Both the position numbers and the translations under genes were made by a program. Source: UBA2421 sp002343075 (GTDB taxonomy: Bacteria; Planctomycetota; Phycisphaerae; Tepidisphaerales; Tepidisphaeraceae). From it: 64,000 nt of DNA. Location: positions 189,722 to 253,721 of the forward strand of contig CALJLN010000046.1 in the NCBI GenBank assembly GCA_937982565.1. The letters run 5' to 3'. The notes below the pieces were generated by a model. The model had not been told where the DNA came from and ran no database searches. It saw nothing but the letters and a program-made list of their open reading frames with translations. Shown here piece by piece: positions 32,948 to 41,597 of this stretch. Numbering within the stretch: the stretch's first letter is position 1; each line of letters begins with the position of its first letter.

Positions 32948-35900
32948 ATGATGTGGGCATTTCAATACAAGCACGGCGATCGCCCGCTGGAAGGGTATAC
33001 CATCCAACGTGCGGCCGGCCGCGGCGGGTTCGGCGAGGTTTACTACGCCATCTCAGACTCTGGCCGCGAAGTGGCACTCAAAGTGGTGCAGGGCTACGAG
33101 CAGATTGAGCTTCGGGGCATCACGCAGTGCATGAACCTCAAGTCGCAGCACCTGGTGAGCATTTTTGACGTTCGCTATAACGAGCTTGGCCGGCCCTTTG
33201 TCATTATGGAGTATGTCGCCGGGCCAAACCTGCGGCAGATGATCGACGAGTGCCCCGCAGGGCTGGGCACGCAAAAGGCGGCCTTTTTTCTCCGCGAGAT
33301 CGCCAAGGGCCTGCAATATCTCCACGACTGCGGCATCGTCCATCGTGACTTGAAGCCGGGCAACATCTTTTACGAGAACGGCATCGTCAAGATTGGTGAT
33401 TACGGGCTGAGCAAAGCCATCAGCACGAGCCAGCACAGCGGGCAGACTGTAACTGTCGGCACGGTGCACTACATGGCACCCGAAATCGGCGCGGGGAAGT
33501 ATGACAGGTCGATCGACATTTATGCGATGGGCGCCGTTCTCTTTGAGATGCTGACCGGCATGGTGCCTTTCGTTGGCGCGTCACCCACAGAAGTGCTGAT
33601 GAAGCACCTGTCTGCCGAACCGGACTGCAGCAATATTCCCGAACCGTTCTGCACGGCCATCCGCAAAGCCATGGCGAAGGACCCCGCTGAGCGGTTTCAG
33701 AGCGTGCAGGAGATGGTCGAGTCGGTGTTTGGTGCTGAACATGTGCAGATGTCGATGAGCCAGTTCAACGCGCAAGACCTAACGATGGTCGCCGGGAAAG
33801 TGGCAGAGAAGGTGCTGGCCGGCCGCAGCGGGGGCGGGAGCGGAGCGTTCTCTCCTTCGTCCATGCCCGGAAGAGCCACCGCGACTGCCACTGCAACCGC
33901 AACCGCAACCGCGGGACGACTCGACGGTGCATTTGCTGAAGCCGGAGATCGCGGCGCGCATGGGCCTACCAAGTCCGTCGATGACTCAGACGCAGAAGAT
34001 GCAGACGAAAAGCTCGCAATCGACGGCTGGGCCGAGTTGGGGCAGGATCGGCTTCCGATTCAGGCACGACTGGTGATCGCCGGATCAGTGATCCTTGCCT
34101 GCGCAGGTGCCGCAGCCCTGTTTGGAGGCTGGAGGAGCGGCAGGCCGTCGGTCGATCCAGTGCTGGTCTTGATTATCGTCGCACTTTCGGCAAGCAGTGC
34201 CACTGCAACGATGCTCTTCGCCTGCCGATGGCTGGCGCGCGTGGTGAAAAACGAATCCGAAGCCCTGCAGCGGATCTCGATCATCGCGCCGACTGCCATT
34301 GCCGCGAATTTACTGTCTCTACCCATCTACTTCGGCGAGGACGGACTCGAACGGAAGGCACTCTGGACGGTTATCGCGATCGCCGCCCCGCTGTTTGTCG
34401 TGGATGTGCGGTCGTGGCTAAGCCCGACGCGCGTTCAGCGGATCAATGCCGGGCACGCCTTCGCGGTCTGCGGGATTGCCTTTGTCGTCGCCATGATTTT
34501 TCAGGGCAGCCCCGTGATTGCGGTCGGTGTGCTGGCAGGCATTGCCCTTGCGGTGCAGATTGTATCCCCGTGGGACCCGGAACTGCGATTTACCCCCAAA
34601 CCCGCTCTGGAAGATCGCTACGCGCTCGGCGGACTGGGCATCCGGGCTGATCGGGGGGGTCAAGGCCAATCCCCGGTGGCTCGCGCCATGGCGGTGCCAC
34701 CCATTGCGACTTTGAACGCCCCACCGCCGATCCCGCCGGCCCGCGGAATTGAATACCCTGCCGTGAGCGGAAAACCCGATTATCCGCCCGTCCGCAGAGC
34801 AGTGCCGTTTGTGTGGCTCGGTATCTTCATCGCTCTGGTGGCAGTCGGCATCCCGCTCATCGTCGCCGCCGACAGCGCGCCGATGCGGACCTGGAACGAC
34901 GTCGTAACTCGAAACGGCAAGGACTTTATCTATCCGCGAGCTGCAATGTCAGCCCAGGCAATCACACTGCTCGCGGCGGGGGTGGGTTCGCTGGTTCTGG
35001 CAGTCTTTGCAATGGGCCGCGCGATCACTAAGCGATTTCGCGGCTGGTGGCTTTACATCATCCGGCCCGTCGTCAGGACGGCGTGCATTCTCACGATCGT
35101 TGTCAGCGGGATCATTCTGGGCAACGCATCGCTACAGGGCGGCCAGCAGGCCATGCTCACGAGCTTTATCGTCCTTTCGAGTTTGATCTTGCTCTTTGTC
35201 ACGGTCGTCCCGCCGCACTGGTTTGATCCGCAGGCGAAGAAACTCAGGAAATCGCCCCAGCCGCTGCCGACTCCGGCAAAGTCCGAGTTGGTTTCCGCCG
35301 CCGACGACGCCATCTCCCCGCGGAAGCGCGTCTGGGCACTCTTGCTGGCGGTCATCGGCTTCGCAGGCTTCGGCGGGCTACATCGATTCTACGTTGGAAA
35401 AGTCGGGACGGGCATCCTCTGGCTCATTACGGGCGGGTTGTTTTACATCGGCACGATAATCGACGTCATCATGATTTTGTCGGCAGAGTTTACGGACAGC
35501 GACAAGAAGAAGCTCGTCCGCTGGGCCGACGAACCATTGCCCGGCGAACCAACCAACCCCACCCGCGGCAGCGATGTGCTCGGCGGGCTGGTGCGGTCGG
35601 TTTCCAGTTCTATCGCCAGCGCAAATGTCTCCAAGGCCAGGGCCGCCGAGATGGCCCGCACGGCCGGCGGGGGCATCGCTAGCGCACTTGCAGCACTGTT
35701 TCTCTTCGCAGGCACGTTGACCGCCTTCGCGCTCGCCATTGATGTCCCGGCGGCCATCGATGCGGGCCGGCCACACCCTCAGGTGAAACGAGATTTAGTC
35801 GAAGCGTTCACCCAAATGAACCTGATCTCTGAATCGAGTGGCACACCCGATCGCAGGCCCAACGCTGGCACTTCGTCCGGCGCGTCGGACCAACGCCGCG

Positions 35901-36700
35901 CGCAGGCGCAGTCGTCGAGACACGCGCGACAGGATGGCAGCAGGCAACCCGGCATCACCCCCGGAATCGATTCGGCGGCCGCGGCGCTTCAGAACCAGTT
36001 TCAAGGGTTCGACCGCGAGCTTGCCAGGGCCATTGTCGATGCCACCCGCAACGCGACCCGCGGGGGAATGCCCGTGCGGCAGGTGGTCGAGATCAAGGCC
36101 GCCGTGAGCGCAACCATCGCTATGCGCGACGCGCTGAAGGCGCTGGAAGATGCCCGCAACTCCCTCGCCGCCCTCGAACGCGCGCGGCAGCCCGCGCAAG
36201 CTACAGCCGCCAACGCAGAAGCAAGTGCGGCCGGTGCGGCAGAGCCCATCGAGATACCCGACTTTTCCCAAAGCCTGAAGCAATACACCGAAGACTTAAG
36301 CCTGCAGGCGGATGACGACACCGACTCCGTGGCGGCCCCGCTGTGGTTTTTCGGGGTTGTGGTCTCGGGTTTGTTCTACCTACTGGGTGTAGCGCTGCTG
36401 GTGATCGCCCGCCGGTCGCATGGAGCACCGCACCTTCTTCGCGGAATTGCTGCGGTGGCGTGCATCATCGTAGCGATGGGTGTGCTGCACGCATCGGTCA
36501 GCCAGTCGCAGTTCTGGGAAGTCACCGCCGGTGCGTCGATGCAGGCGATGAGCAAGCGAGCCATGAGTGTGCTGCAAAGTGGCCCCACGATTCTCGCGGG
36601 CGTCACGATATTGGGGGCGATCGTCATGATGGGCTGGCCGCCGCGCAAACAGAGCGTCGATAAGGCTGCCTTAACCGCCGCCGGCGAGATCGGACATTAA
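32948..36700 (+). CDS. Large membrane Ser/Thr protein kinase with TM2 domain
   Basis: This 1250-residue protein has an N-terminal Hanks-type kinase (about 15-275): glycine loop Gly-Arg-Gly-Gly-Phe-Gly-Glu-Val at 24-31, Lys45, His-Arg-Asp (132-134) and Ala-Pro-Glu (177-179). The metal-binding motif is Asp-Tyr-Gly (D151) instead of Asp-Phe-Gly. A Thr-Ala repeat linker follows near 310-325, then many transmembrane helices from about 373 to 760. A TM2 domain (about 800-850) carries Gly-Gly-Leu-His-Arg-Phe-Tyr-Val-Gly and an Ile-Ile-Asp. A long helical soluble part (about 950-1110) and two more helices end the protein. GAAGGG precedes the ATG. It leads an operon with a membrane protein and a sigma factor. 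Confidence 0.85.
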   Translation: MMWAFQYKHGDRPLEGYTIQRAAGRGGFGEVYYAISDSGREVALKVVQGYEQIELRGITQCMNLKSQHLVSIFDVRYNELGRPFVIMEYVAGPNLRQMIDECPAGLGTQKAAFFLREIAKGLQYLHDCGIVHRDLKPGNIFYENGIVKIGDYGLSKAISTSQHSGQTVTVGTVHYMAPEIGAGKYDRSIDIYAMGAVLFEMLTGMVPFVGASPTEVLMKHLSAEPDCSNIPEPFCTAIRKAMAKDPAERFQSVQEMVESVFGAEHVQMSMSQFNAQDLTMVAGKVAEKVLAGRSGGGSGAFSPSSMPGRATATATATATATAGRLDGAFAEAGDRGAHGPTKSVDDSDAEDADEKLAIDGWAELGQDRLPIQARLVIAGSVILACAGAAALFGGWRSGRPSVDPVLVLIIVALSASSATATMLFACRWLARVVKNESEALQRISIIAPTAIAANLLSLPIYFGEDGLERKALWTVIAIAAPLFVVDVRSWLSPTRVQRINAGHAFAVCGIAFVVAMIFQGSPVIAVGVLAGIALAVQIVSPWDPELRFTPKPALEDRYALGGLGIRADRGGQGQSPVARAMAVPPIATLNAPPPIPPARGIEYPAVSGKPDYPPVRRAVPFVWLGIFIALVAVGIPLIVAADSAPMRTWNDVVTRNGKDFIYPRAAMSAQAITLLAAGVGSLVLAVFAMGRAITKRFRGWWLYIIRPVVRTACILTIVVSGIILGNASLQGGQQAMLTSFIVLSSLILLFVTVVPPHWFDPQAKKLRKSPQPLPTPAKSELVSAADDAISPRKRVWALLLAVIGFAGFGGLHRFYVGKVGTGILWLITGGLFYIGTIIDVIMILSAEFTDSDKKKLVRWADEPLPGEPTNPTRGSDVLGGLVRSVSSSIASANVSKARAAEMARTAGGGIASALAALFLFAGTLTAFALAIDVPAAIDAGRPHPQVKRDLVEAFTQMNLISESSGTPDRRPNAGTSSGASDQRRAQAQSSRHARQDGSRQPGITPGIDSAAAALQNQFQGFDRELARAIVDATRNATRGGMPVRQVVEIKAAVSATIAMRDALKALEDARNSLAALERARQPAQATAANAEASAAGAAEPIEIPDFSQSLKQYTEDLSLQADDDTDSVAAPLWFFGVVVSGLFYLLGVALLVIARRSHGAPHLLRGIAAVACIIVAMGVLHASVSQSQFWEVTAGASMQAMSKRAMSVLQSGPTILAGVTILGAIVMMGWPPRKQSVDKAALTAAGEIGH

Positions 36701-36704
36701 GCTT

Positions 36705-37367
36705 ATGTTGCCGCGCGCCATGTCAATCCTCGTAATCCTCAGCGTCTTCACGCTCGCTCCGGTCTATGCAAGCGTTACAACATTTGAATCGACAAGCCCC
36801 GGAGCGAGCGAAGCCGACGCCATTAACCAGGCCATCGACGAGGCCGCGCAGACGCTCGCGCCGATCGTCCGCGATCGAGCCCAGTTGTTACTAAAGAAGC
36901 AACATCTGCTTCCCACCGCGCCGCCTTCGATCGAGGCAATGCGAGGACTGTTGGCCGAGGCGCTGCGCGACGGCGGGGTAATCATTGACAGCAGCGCCAA
37001 GAAACACGCCCGGCCTTACGGCGACGTCTACTACGCCACGTTGTCGCTCGATGTCACCCCCAACTGGCTCAACCAGACCGCCCGCCGAGCCGCAGGGTTG
37101 GCGGCGCGCGACCGGCATCGCGATTTCGTGTTGTTTGGCGGGGCTGCAGGGATGATTGCAACAGTTTCGATCCTCTATCTCGCTGCAAATGCGCTGACAA
37201 AGGGGTATTATCGCAACCGGCTCCGATTCACTGCGATATGTGCCCTGATCGCAGGATCGGCGCTTGTGGCCGCCGCCAGGTATGCCCCGCCCCGCGGAGT
37301 CATGGTGGGTGGCGAGTTGAAGCAGACCGTCGAGCCGAGGACAATCCACAACGCATGGCAGAATTAG
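36705..37367 (+). CDS. Membrane protein of unknown function in the kinase-sigma operon
   Basis: This 220-residue protein has an N-terminal signal peptide (about 1-23), a soluble helical part (about 25-135) and two transmembrane helices (about 142-162 and 172-192). It starts four bases after the kinase stop codon and overlaps the sigma factor start by 13 bases, so the three genes are translationally linked. No family was recognised. By position it could connect membrane signals to the sigma factor, in the manner of an anti-sigma factor, but no anti-sigma motif is visible. Confidence 0.65.
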   Translation: MLPRAMSILVILSVFTLAPVYASVTTFESTSPGASEADAINQAIDEAAQTLAPIVRDRAQLLLKKQHLLPTAPPSIEAMRGLLAEALRDGGVIIDSSAKKHARPYGDVYYATLSLDVTPNWLNQTARRAAGLAARDRHRDFVLFGGAAGMIATVSILYLAANALTKGYYRNRLRFTAICALIAGSALVAAARYAPPRGVMVGGELKQTVEPRTIHNAWQN

Positions 37368-38281
37368 CCGAAGCAGACCGTTACCTTCTGGAGCAAATCG
37401 ACCGTGGCAACAAAGACGGCTGGGCACAGCTCGTTCAGCGTTATCAGGGCCGGTTGCTGGCGTTTGCGCGCAGCAGGCTCTCCCGCAAAGCCGAAGCAGA
37501 GGACCTCGTGCAGGACACTTTCATCGCGTTTCTGGAGGCCATCAAGCGATTTGACCGACGCCTGAGCCTCGAAACCTTTCTCTTCACCATCCTGCGCCGC
37601 CGCATCATTGATGCCCTGCGCGGCAAGCGGCTCAAACTGACCTATCTGCAGGAAACCATGCACGGCGACCGAGACGACATGGAAGACGCCTCAAGCCGGC
37701 TCGAAGGTCCGAGCATGACCGCAAGCTGGTACGCGCACCGCGCCGAAGATGCCAACCTTCTCTCCGATGCGCTGGGCGCATCGCTCAATGCGCTGGTCGG
37801 CCGATTTCGAGAAGCTGAGAACTTTCGAGATCTCCAGATTGTCGAAATGCTCTTTTATGCCCAGCTTCGCAATAAAGATGTCGCTTCGGTGATGAAGATG
37901 GATGAGAAAGCCATCGCGCTGATCAAACATCGATGCCTCAACGAGTTGCGCGATCATATCACGGCCCATGCCCGGCTAAACAAGGCAGACTCGCAATGGC
38001 TCGCGTCGCCCGCTTGGGAGAGTGCAGAGTTTGCCGCGTCAATGGTGACCCAGGTCTGGGAAGCCCAGCGGCCCACCTGCCCCAAGCGGAGCACGATCGG
38101 CAGGCTGATGCTCGGCACGCTTGACGGAACATGGAAGAGCTACGTCGAGTTTCACGTTAATGAACTCGGCTGCCGCTTCTGCCGGGCCAATCTGGACGAT
38201 CTACAGAAGCAAACCGATGAGGCACCCAAGGCGTTGCATGAACGAGTCATGCACTCAACCATCGGTTTCTTCCGCTCATAG
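37355..38281 (+). CDS. ECF-type sigma factor with extended C-terminus
   Basis: This 308-residue protein has a sigma-70 region 2 (about 18-95) with the core-binding Glu-Asp-Leu-Val-Gln-Asp-Thr-Phe-Ile and promoter-melting residues Thr-Phe-Leu-Phe-Thr-Ile-Leu-Arg-Arg-Arg. A region 4-like helix-turn-helix follows (about 165-215), with Asn-Lys-Asp-Val-Ala-Ser-Val-Met. A 90-residue C-terminal extension includes Cys-Arg-Phe-Cys-Arg-Ala, a possible metal site. The ATG at 37355 overlaps the upstream gene. Linkage of ECF sigma factors to Ser/Thr kinases is a known planctomycete pattern, so phosphorylation-dependent control is a fair guess. Confidence 0.8.
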   Translation: MAELAEADRYLLEQIDRGNKDGWAQLVQRYQGRLLAFARSRLSRKAEAEDLVQDTFIAFLEAIKRFDRRLSLETFLFTILRRRIIDALRGKRLKLTYLQETMHGDRDDMEDASSRLEGPSMTASWYAHRAEDANLLSDALGASLNALVGRFREAENFRDLQIVEMLFYAQLRNKDVASVMKMDEKAIALIKHRCLNELRDHITAHARLNKADSQWLASPAWESAEFAASMVTQVWEAQRPTCPKRSTIGRLMLGTLDGTWKSYVEFHVNELGCRFCRANLDDLQKQTDEAPKALHERVMHSTIGFFRS

Positions 38282-38315
38282 CACACGATCACGCCGCCTC
38301 AGATCACAGGACGGA

Positions 38316-41300
38316 TCAGGCAGCACGCTTCTGAGCCGAGGAAACGGGTGCGGAGCTGCGGGTGTTACGGATGAGTTCGTCGGCGTTGGCGGCATGCTGG
38401 CTGGCCATTGCAAACCTGGCCTCGGCCGCAAGGGGCATCTGACCCGCACCCGTCGCTGCTGCTTCCAGCTTCTGCACGATCATCCTCGCCGAGTCGGTGG
38501 CAGAGAATCGGTCCAGGCCGATCTGGGCGATGAGGAATTCATTGGGCGCGATCCTCGCGATCGTGCTTTGCGGGAATGCCTCGCCCACAACCCTGGCTGC
38601 GGCGATAACCCGCGACGCGCCTTCCGGCTGTGCGATATTGGCGAGTGTCGCCGGGTCGGTCAGTGTCACGATCATGCAACACAGCGATGCACCATCCCGC
38701 CTTGAGGCTGACAACTCCGTAGGCAGGCGGCTTTGAACGTACCGGAGATTCGGCAACCCGGTTTCAGCATCGACGCGAATGCGCGCCCCAAGCTCGCGCG
38801 CAGCCCCGCAACGTTCCAGCGCGGCGGCAATCTCGGTCTTTAGCTTTGCCGCGTCTTCTGGTGAGACGAGCCGGTCATCTGGCAACAGGGCGCAATCCGA
38901 CGCGCTCACAAACGCCGCGTCGGTGAGCAGCAGGGCAATGGTGTGTTCGCACTCCGGAATCTCGGCCAGTGCCGCGCGAAAATCGAAGCCGTTCATGCCC
39001 CCGATATTGACATCCACCAGCACCACAGAAGGCGCAAACTCGCGGGCGTCTGACAATGCAGCTTCGGGTCGGGAGTAGGTGCGCAACTCGACGTTGAGCG
39101 TTGCGGTGATAGCTCGGAACCGACTTGTGGTATCCGGCGAATCGTCCACCAGCATGATGCGTGGCAAGCGGCCGCCGGGGCGCGGTGCTGCCGGTTGATC
39201 CGCGAGCCTTGGCTTGGATGCTGCGTCTGCTCCGGGATAACCATGGATCCGCTCGATCAGCGATAGGAGGTGTGTCAATGCCGCATCAACATCGGCTACC
39301 GACTTCCCGGCTCTCAGTTCGCCTTCAATGCCCGCTGCCGCCACCGACACGTCCGGGAACCCGTATCCGCCGGCAGCGCCTTTGAGTTGATGCAATGCTC
39401 GGCTTAATTCAGCAGAATTGCTGCTATCGCGGTGGCTGTTGATCTCGGCGACCCGTGCTGGAAGCCGGTCAACGAATCTCGCCAGCACCGTGGCCAATTG
39501 CGGGTCGTTAGCCCGATTACTCTGAAGCTTTGGAAGGTCGCTGATCGCCTCTGGGGTGGCAACTTCCGATTCGGTTGACGTCTGATCCTCCACCAGGCTG
39601 ATTCCCAGCAGCTTTGCAATGGTGCTCACCAGGCGATCGCGGTCCACCGGCTTGGAGAGGTATTCGTCGCAACCTGCTTCGAGGCATTTGCGACGGTCAT
39701 CAGTCATCGCATTGGCCGTCAATGCAATGATCGGCTTGCAGAAATCCTGTTTTCGAAGGCGCGTGGCGGCGGTGTAGCCGTCCACCTCGGGCATCTGCAT
39801 GTCCATCAGGACAAGGTCGCACGACTGCTTCATCGCCAGGTCGATGGCGGCGGCGCCGTTTTCAGCGCAAACCACCTCAACGCCAGCATCTTGCAGAAAT
39901 GCGGTCAACAGATCGCGATTGTCCTCGCCATCTTCGGCGAGCAGCACCCGCGCGGGTCGCGAAAGCCGGCCCCGCCGGGGGCCGTTCTGTTCAAATGAGA
40001 GGTCGTGCTCGCGCAGTTCTTCAATCATCGGAACGCCCTGAAGCGGTCCAGCGTCGATCCAGAACGATGCGGTCGTACCCACGCCACGGGCCGATTGCAG
40101 CACGATATCGCCGCCGAGAAGCGTGGCCAGGCGCCTGCTGATTGAAAGCCCAAGACCCGTGCCACCAAACCGGCGCGTGGTCTTCTCGTCTCCCTGGGTG
40201 AAGGGCGTAAACAGGCGGTCGCGTTGCTCGTCGTTCATCCCGATTCCCGTATCAATCACATCGCACTGAAGCCGCGAGGTGTCAAGGAGGGATTCACACG
40301 CCACGCGAAGCGTCACGCTGCCCTGCTGAGTAAACTTCACGGCATTGCTCAAAAGGTTTAGCAGAACCTGTTTCATTCGCAGCGGATCGGCATGAATGGA
40401 TTGAGGCACTGGGCCGTCAAACACAACCGAGAATTTCAGGCCTTTTTCTTCAGCGCGCTGGCGCGCCACGACCGCAACATCGCAGAAGAAACTTGGCAGA
40501 CTCGTGCGAATCTTCTCCACCGTCAGCTTGTTGGCTTCGATCTTGGAGAGGTCGAGAATGTCATTGATAATCCCCAGAAGGTGCTCGCCATTGCGGCGGA
40601 TGATCTGCACGCTGCGCGACCGCTGCTCGGGCGACTGGCGCACGTCCTGAAGCAGATCGGCATATCCGATGATCGCCGCCATCGGGGTGCGTATCTCGTG
40701 GCTCATATTGGCCAGAAATGCGCTCTTGGCGGCATTGGCATGGTCGGCTGCCTCCCTCGACCGCTGCACCTGCTGTTCTGCCATCTTTTGTTGGGTGACA
40801 TCATCGAATAGCAGCACCGCGCCATTGCCTCCTTTAACAGGGAAGGGGCTGATGCGAAGAACGAACCATGAGTCTCCCTGATTCACCGGCGCAGCGCACT
40901 CGATCACCGTCGAGCCAATCTTCCCGGCCAACACACCGCGGATTGCCTCTGCCACCGATGCGGCCTGAGCCTGTTCCGCACTTTGAATGCGATCGCAGGT
41001 CTCAAGAAAGTTTGCCCCAACTGCCAGCCTCGGGAGGCGGGTATCGCAGATGAGTTGGTCGCAGTTTTTCCAGTTGGCATTTGACGCGAGCAGACGCCCG
41101 GTGCCGTCGATAATTCCCACTTGTGCCGGAAGCGCATCAAAAGTCGCCTGCGCGAGCTTCATCTGTTCTTCCAGGGCGCGATGCAGATTTCGGTGGTGCC
41201 GGGCCGTCCGGCTGGTGATCACCAGCGCACCCACCAGCAAGCTCGCTTCGATCAAAGCCAGCCAATGAACGGCCTGCGAAAGTGTTGATTCAATTTTTAC

Positions 41301-41480
41301 GGTCTCTGGGACGTCAACGACACGGCCCAGCCACTCGCGCACCACCAACGGATCTTGCCGCGATTGCTCAAGCACCCACGCCGATGCCACGAGAGCGCAA
41401 AAAACTATCAAGGCGAGCCAAAGCCAACCGGCCCGATACGGTCTTTCGGCCTTCGCAACTCGAGGAGTCAATTCTATCAA
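38316..41480 (-). CDS. Hybrid sensor histidine kinase with Hpt, two receivers and degenerate GGDEF
   Basis: This 1054-residue protein has, in order: two transmembrane helices (about 18-38 and 72-90) around a short periplasmic loop, a PAS domain (about 105-230), a HisKA domain with phospho-acceptor His261 in Ser-His-Glu-Ile-Arg-Thr-Pro, a HATPase domain (about 360-480), a receiver with Asp560, an Hpt domain with His697, a second receiver with Asp823, and a GGDEF-like domain (about 895-1040). In the last, the catalytic Gly-Gly-Asp-Glu-Phe reads Ala-Pro-Asn-Glu-Phe (978-982), so it should not make c-di-GMP. All phosphorelay residues are present, so a full internal relay is possible. The gene converges on the kinase-sigma operon. 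Confidence 0.92.
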   Translation of the reverse strand: MIELTPRVAKAERPYRAGWLWLALIVFCALVASAWVLEQSRQDPLVVREWLGRVVDVPETVKIESTLSQAVHWLALIEASLLVGALVITSRTARHHRNLHRALEEQMKLAQATFDALPAQVGIIDGTGRLLASNANWKNCDQLICDTRLPRLAVGANFLETCDRIQSAEQAQAASVAEAIRGVLAGKIGSTVIECAAPVNQGDSWFVLRISPFPVKGGNGAVLLFDDVTQQKMAEQQVQRSREAADHANAAKSAFLANMSHEIRTPMAAIIGYADLLQDVRQSPEQRSRSVQIIRRNGEHLLGIINDILDLSKIEANKLTVEKIRTSLPSFFCDVAVVARQRAEEKGLKFSVVFDGPVPQSIHADPLRMKQVLLNLLSNAVKFTQQGSVTLRVACESLLDTSRLQCDVIDTGIGMNDEQRDRLFTPFTQGDEKTTRRFGGTGLGLSISRRLATLLGGDIVLQSARGVGTTASFWIDAGPLQGVPMIEELREHDLSFEQNGPRRGRLSRPARVLLAEDGEDNRDLLTAFLQDAGVEVVCAENGAAAIDLAMKQSCDLVLMDMQMPEVDGYTAATRLRKQDFCKPIIALTANAMTDDRRKCLEAGCDEYLSKPVDRDRLVSTIAKLLGISLVEDQTSTESEVATPEAISDLPKLQSNRANDPQLATVLARFVDRLPARVAEINSHRDSSNSAELSRALHQLKGAAGGYGFPDVSVAAAGIEGELRAGKSVADVDAALTHLLSLIERIHGYPGADAASKPRLADQPAAPRPGGRLPRIMLVDDSPDTTSRFRAITATLNVELRTYSRPEAALSDAREFAPSVVLVDVNIGGMNGFDFRAALAEIPECEHTIALLLTDAAFVSASDCALLPDDRLVSPEDAAKLKTEIAAALERCGAARELGARIRVDAETGLPNLRYVQSRLPTELSASRRDGASLCCMIVTLTDPATLANIAQPEGASRVIAAARVVGEAFPQSTIARIAPNEFLIAQIGLDRFSATDSARMIVQKLEAAATGAGQMPLAAEARFAMASQHAANADELIRNTRSSAPVSSAQKRAA

Positions 41481-41597
41481 GGCAGCACCTGTGACATTTC
41501 CAACACGCCCGCAGCGTCAGTTCAGAACACTCTATATCTGTAAGCATCGGCACAGGTGAACCCCCGGTTTGAGATGCAATGGAAAAACAGCGACGAA

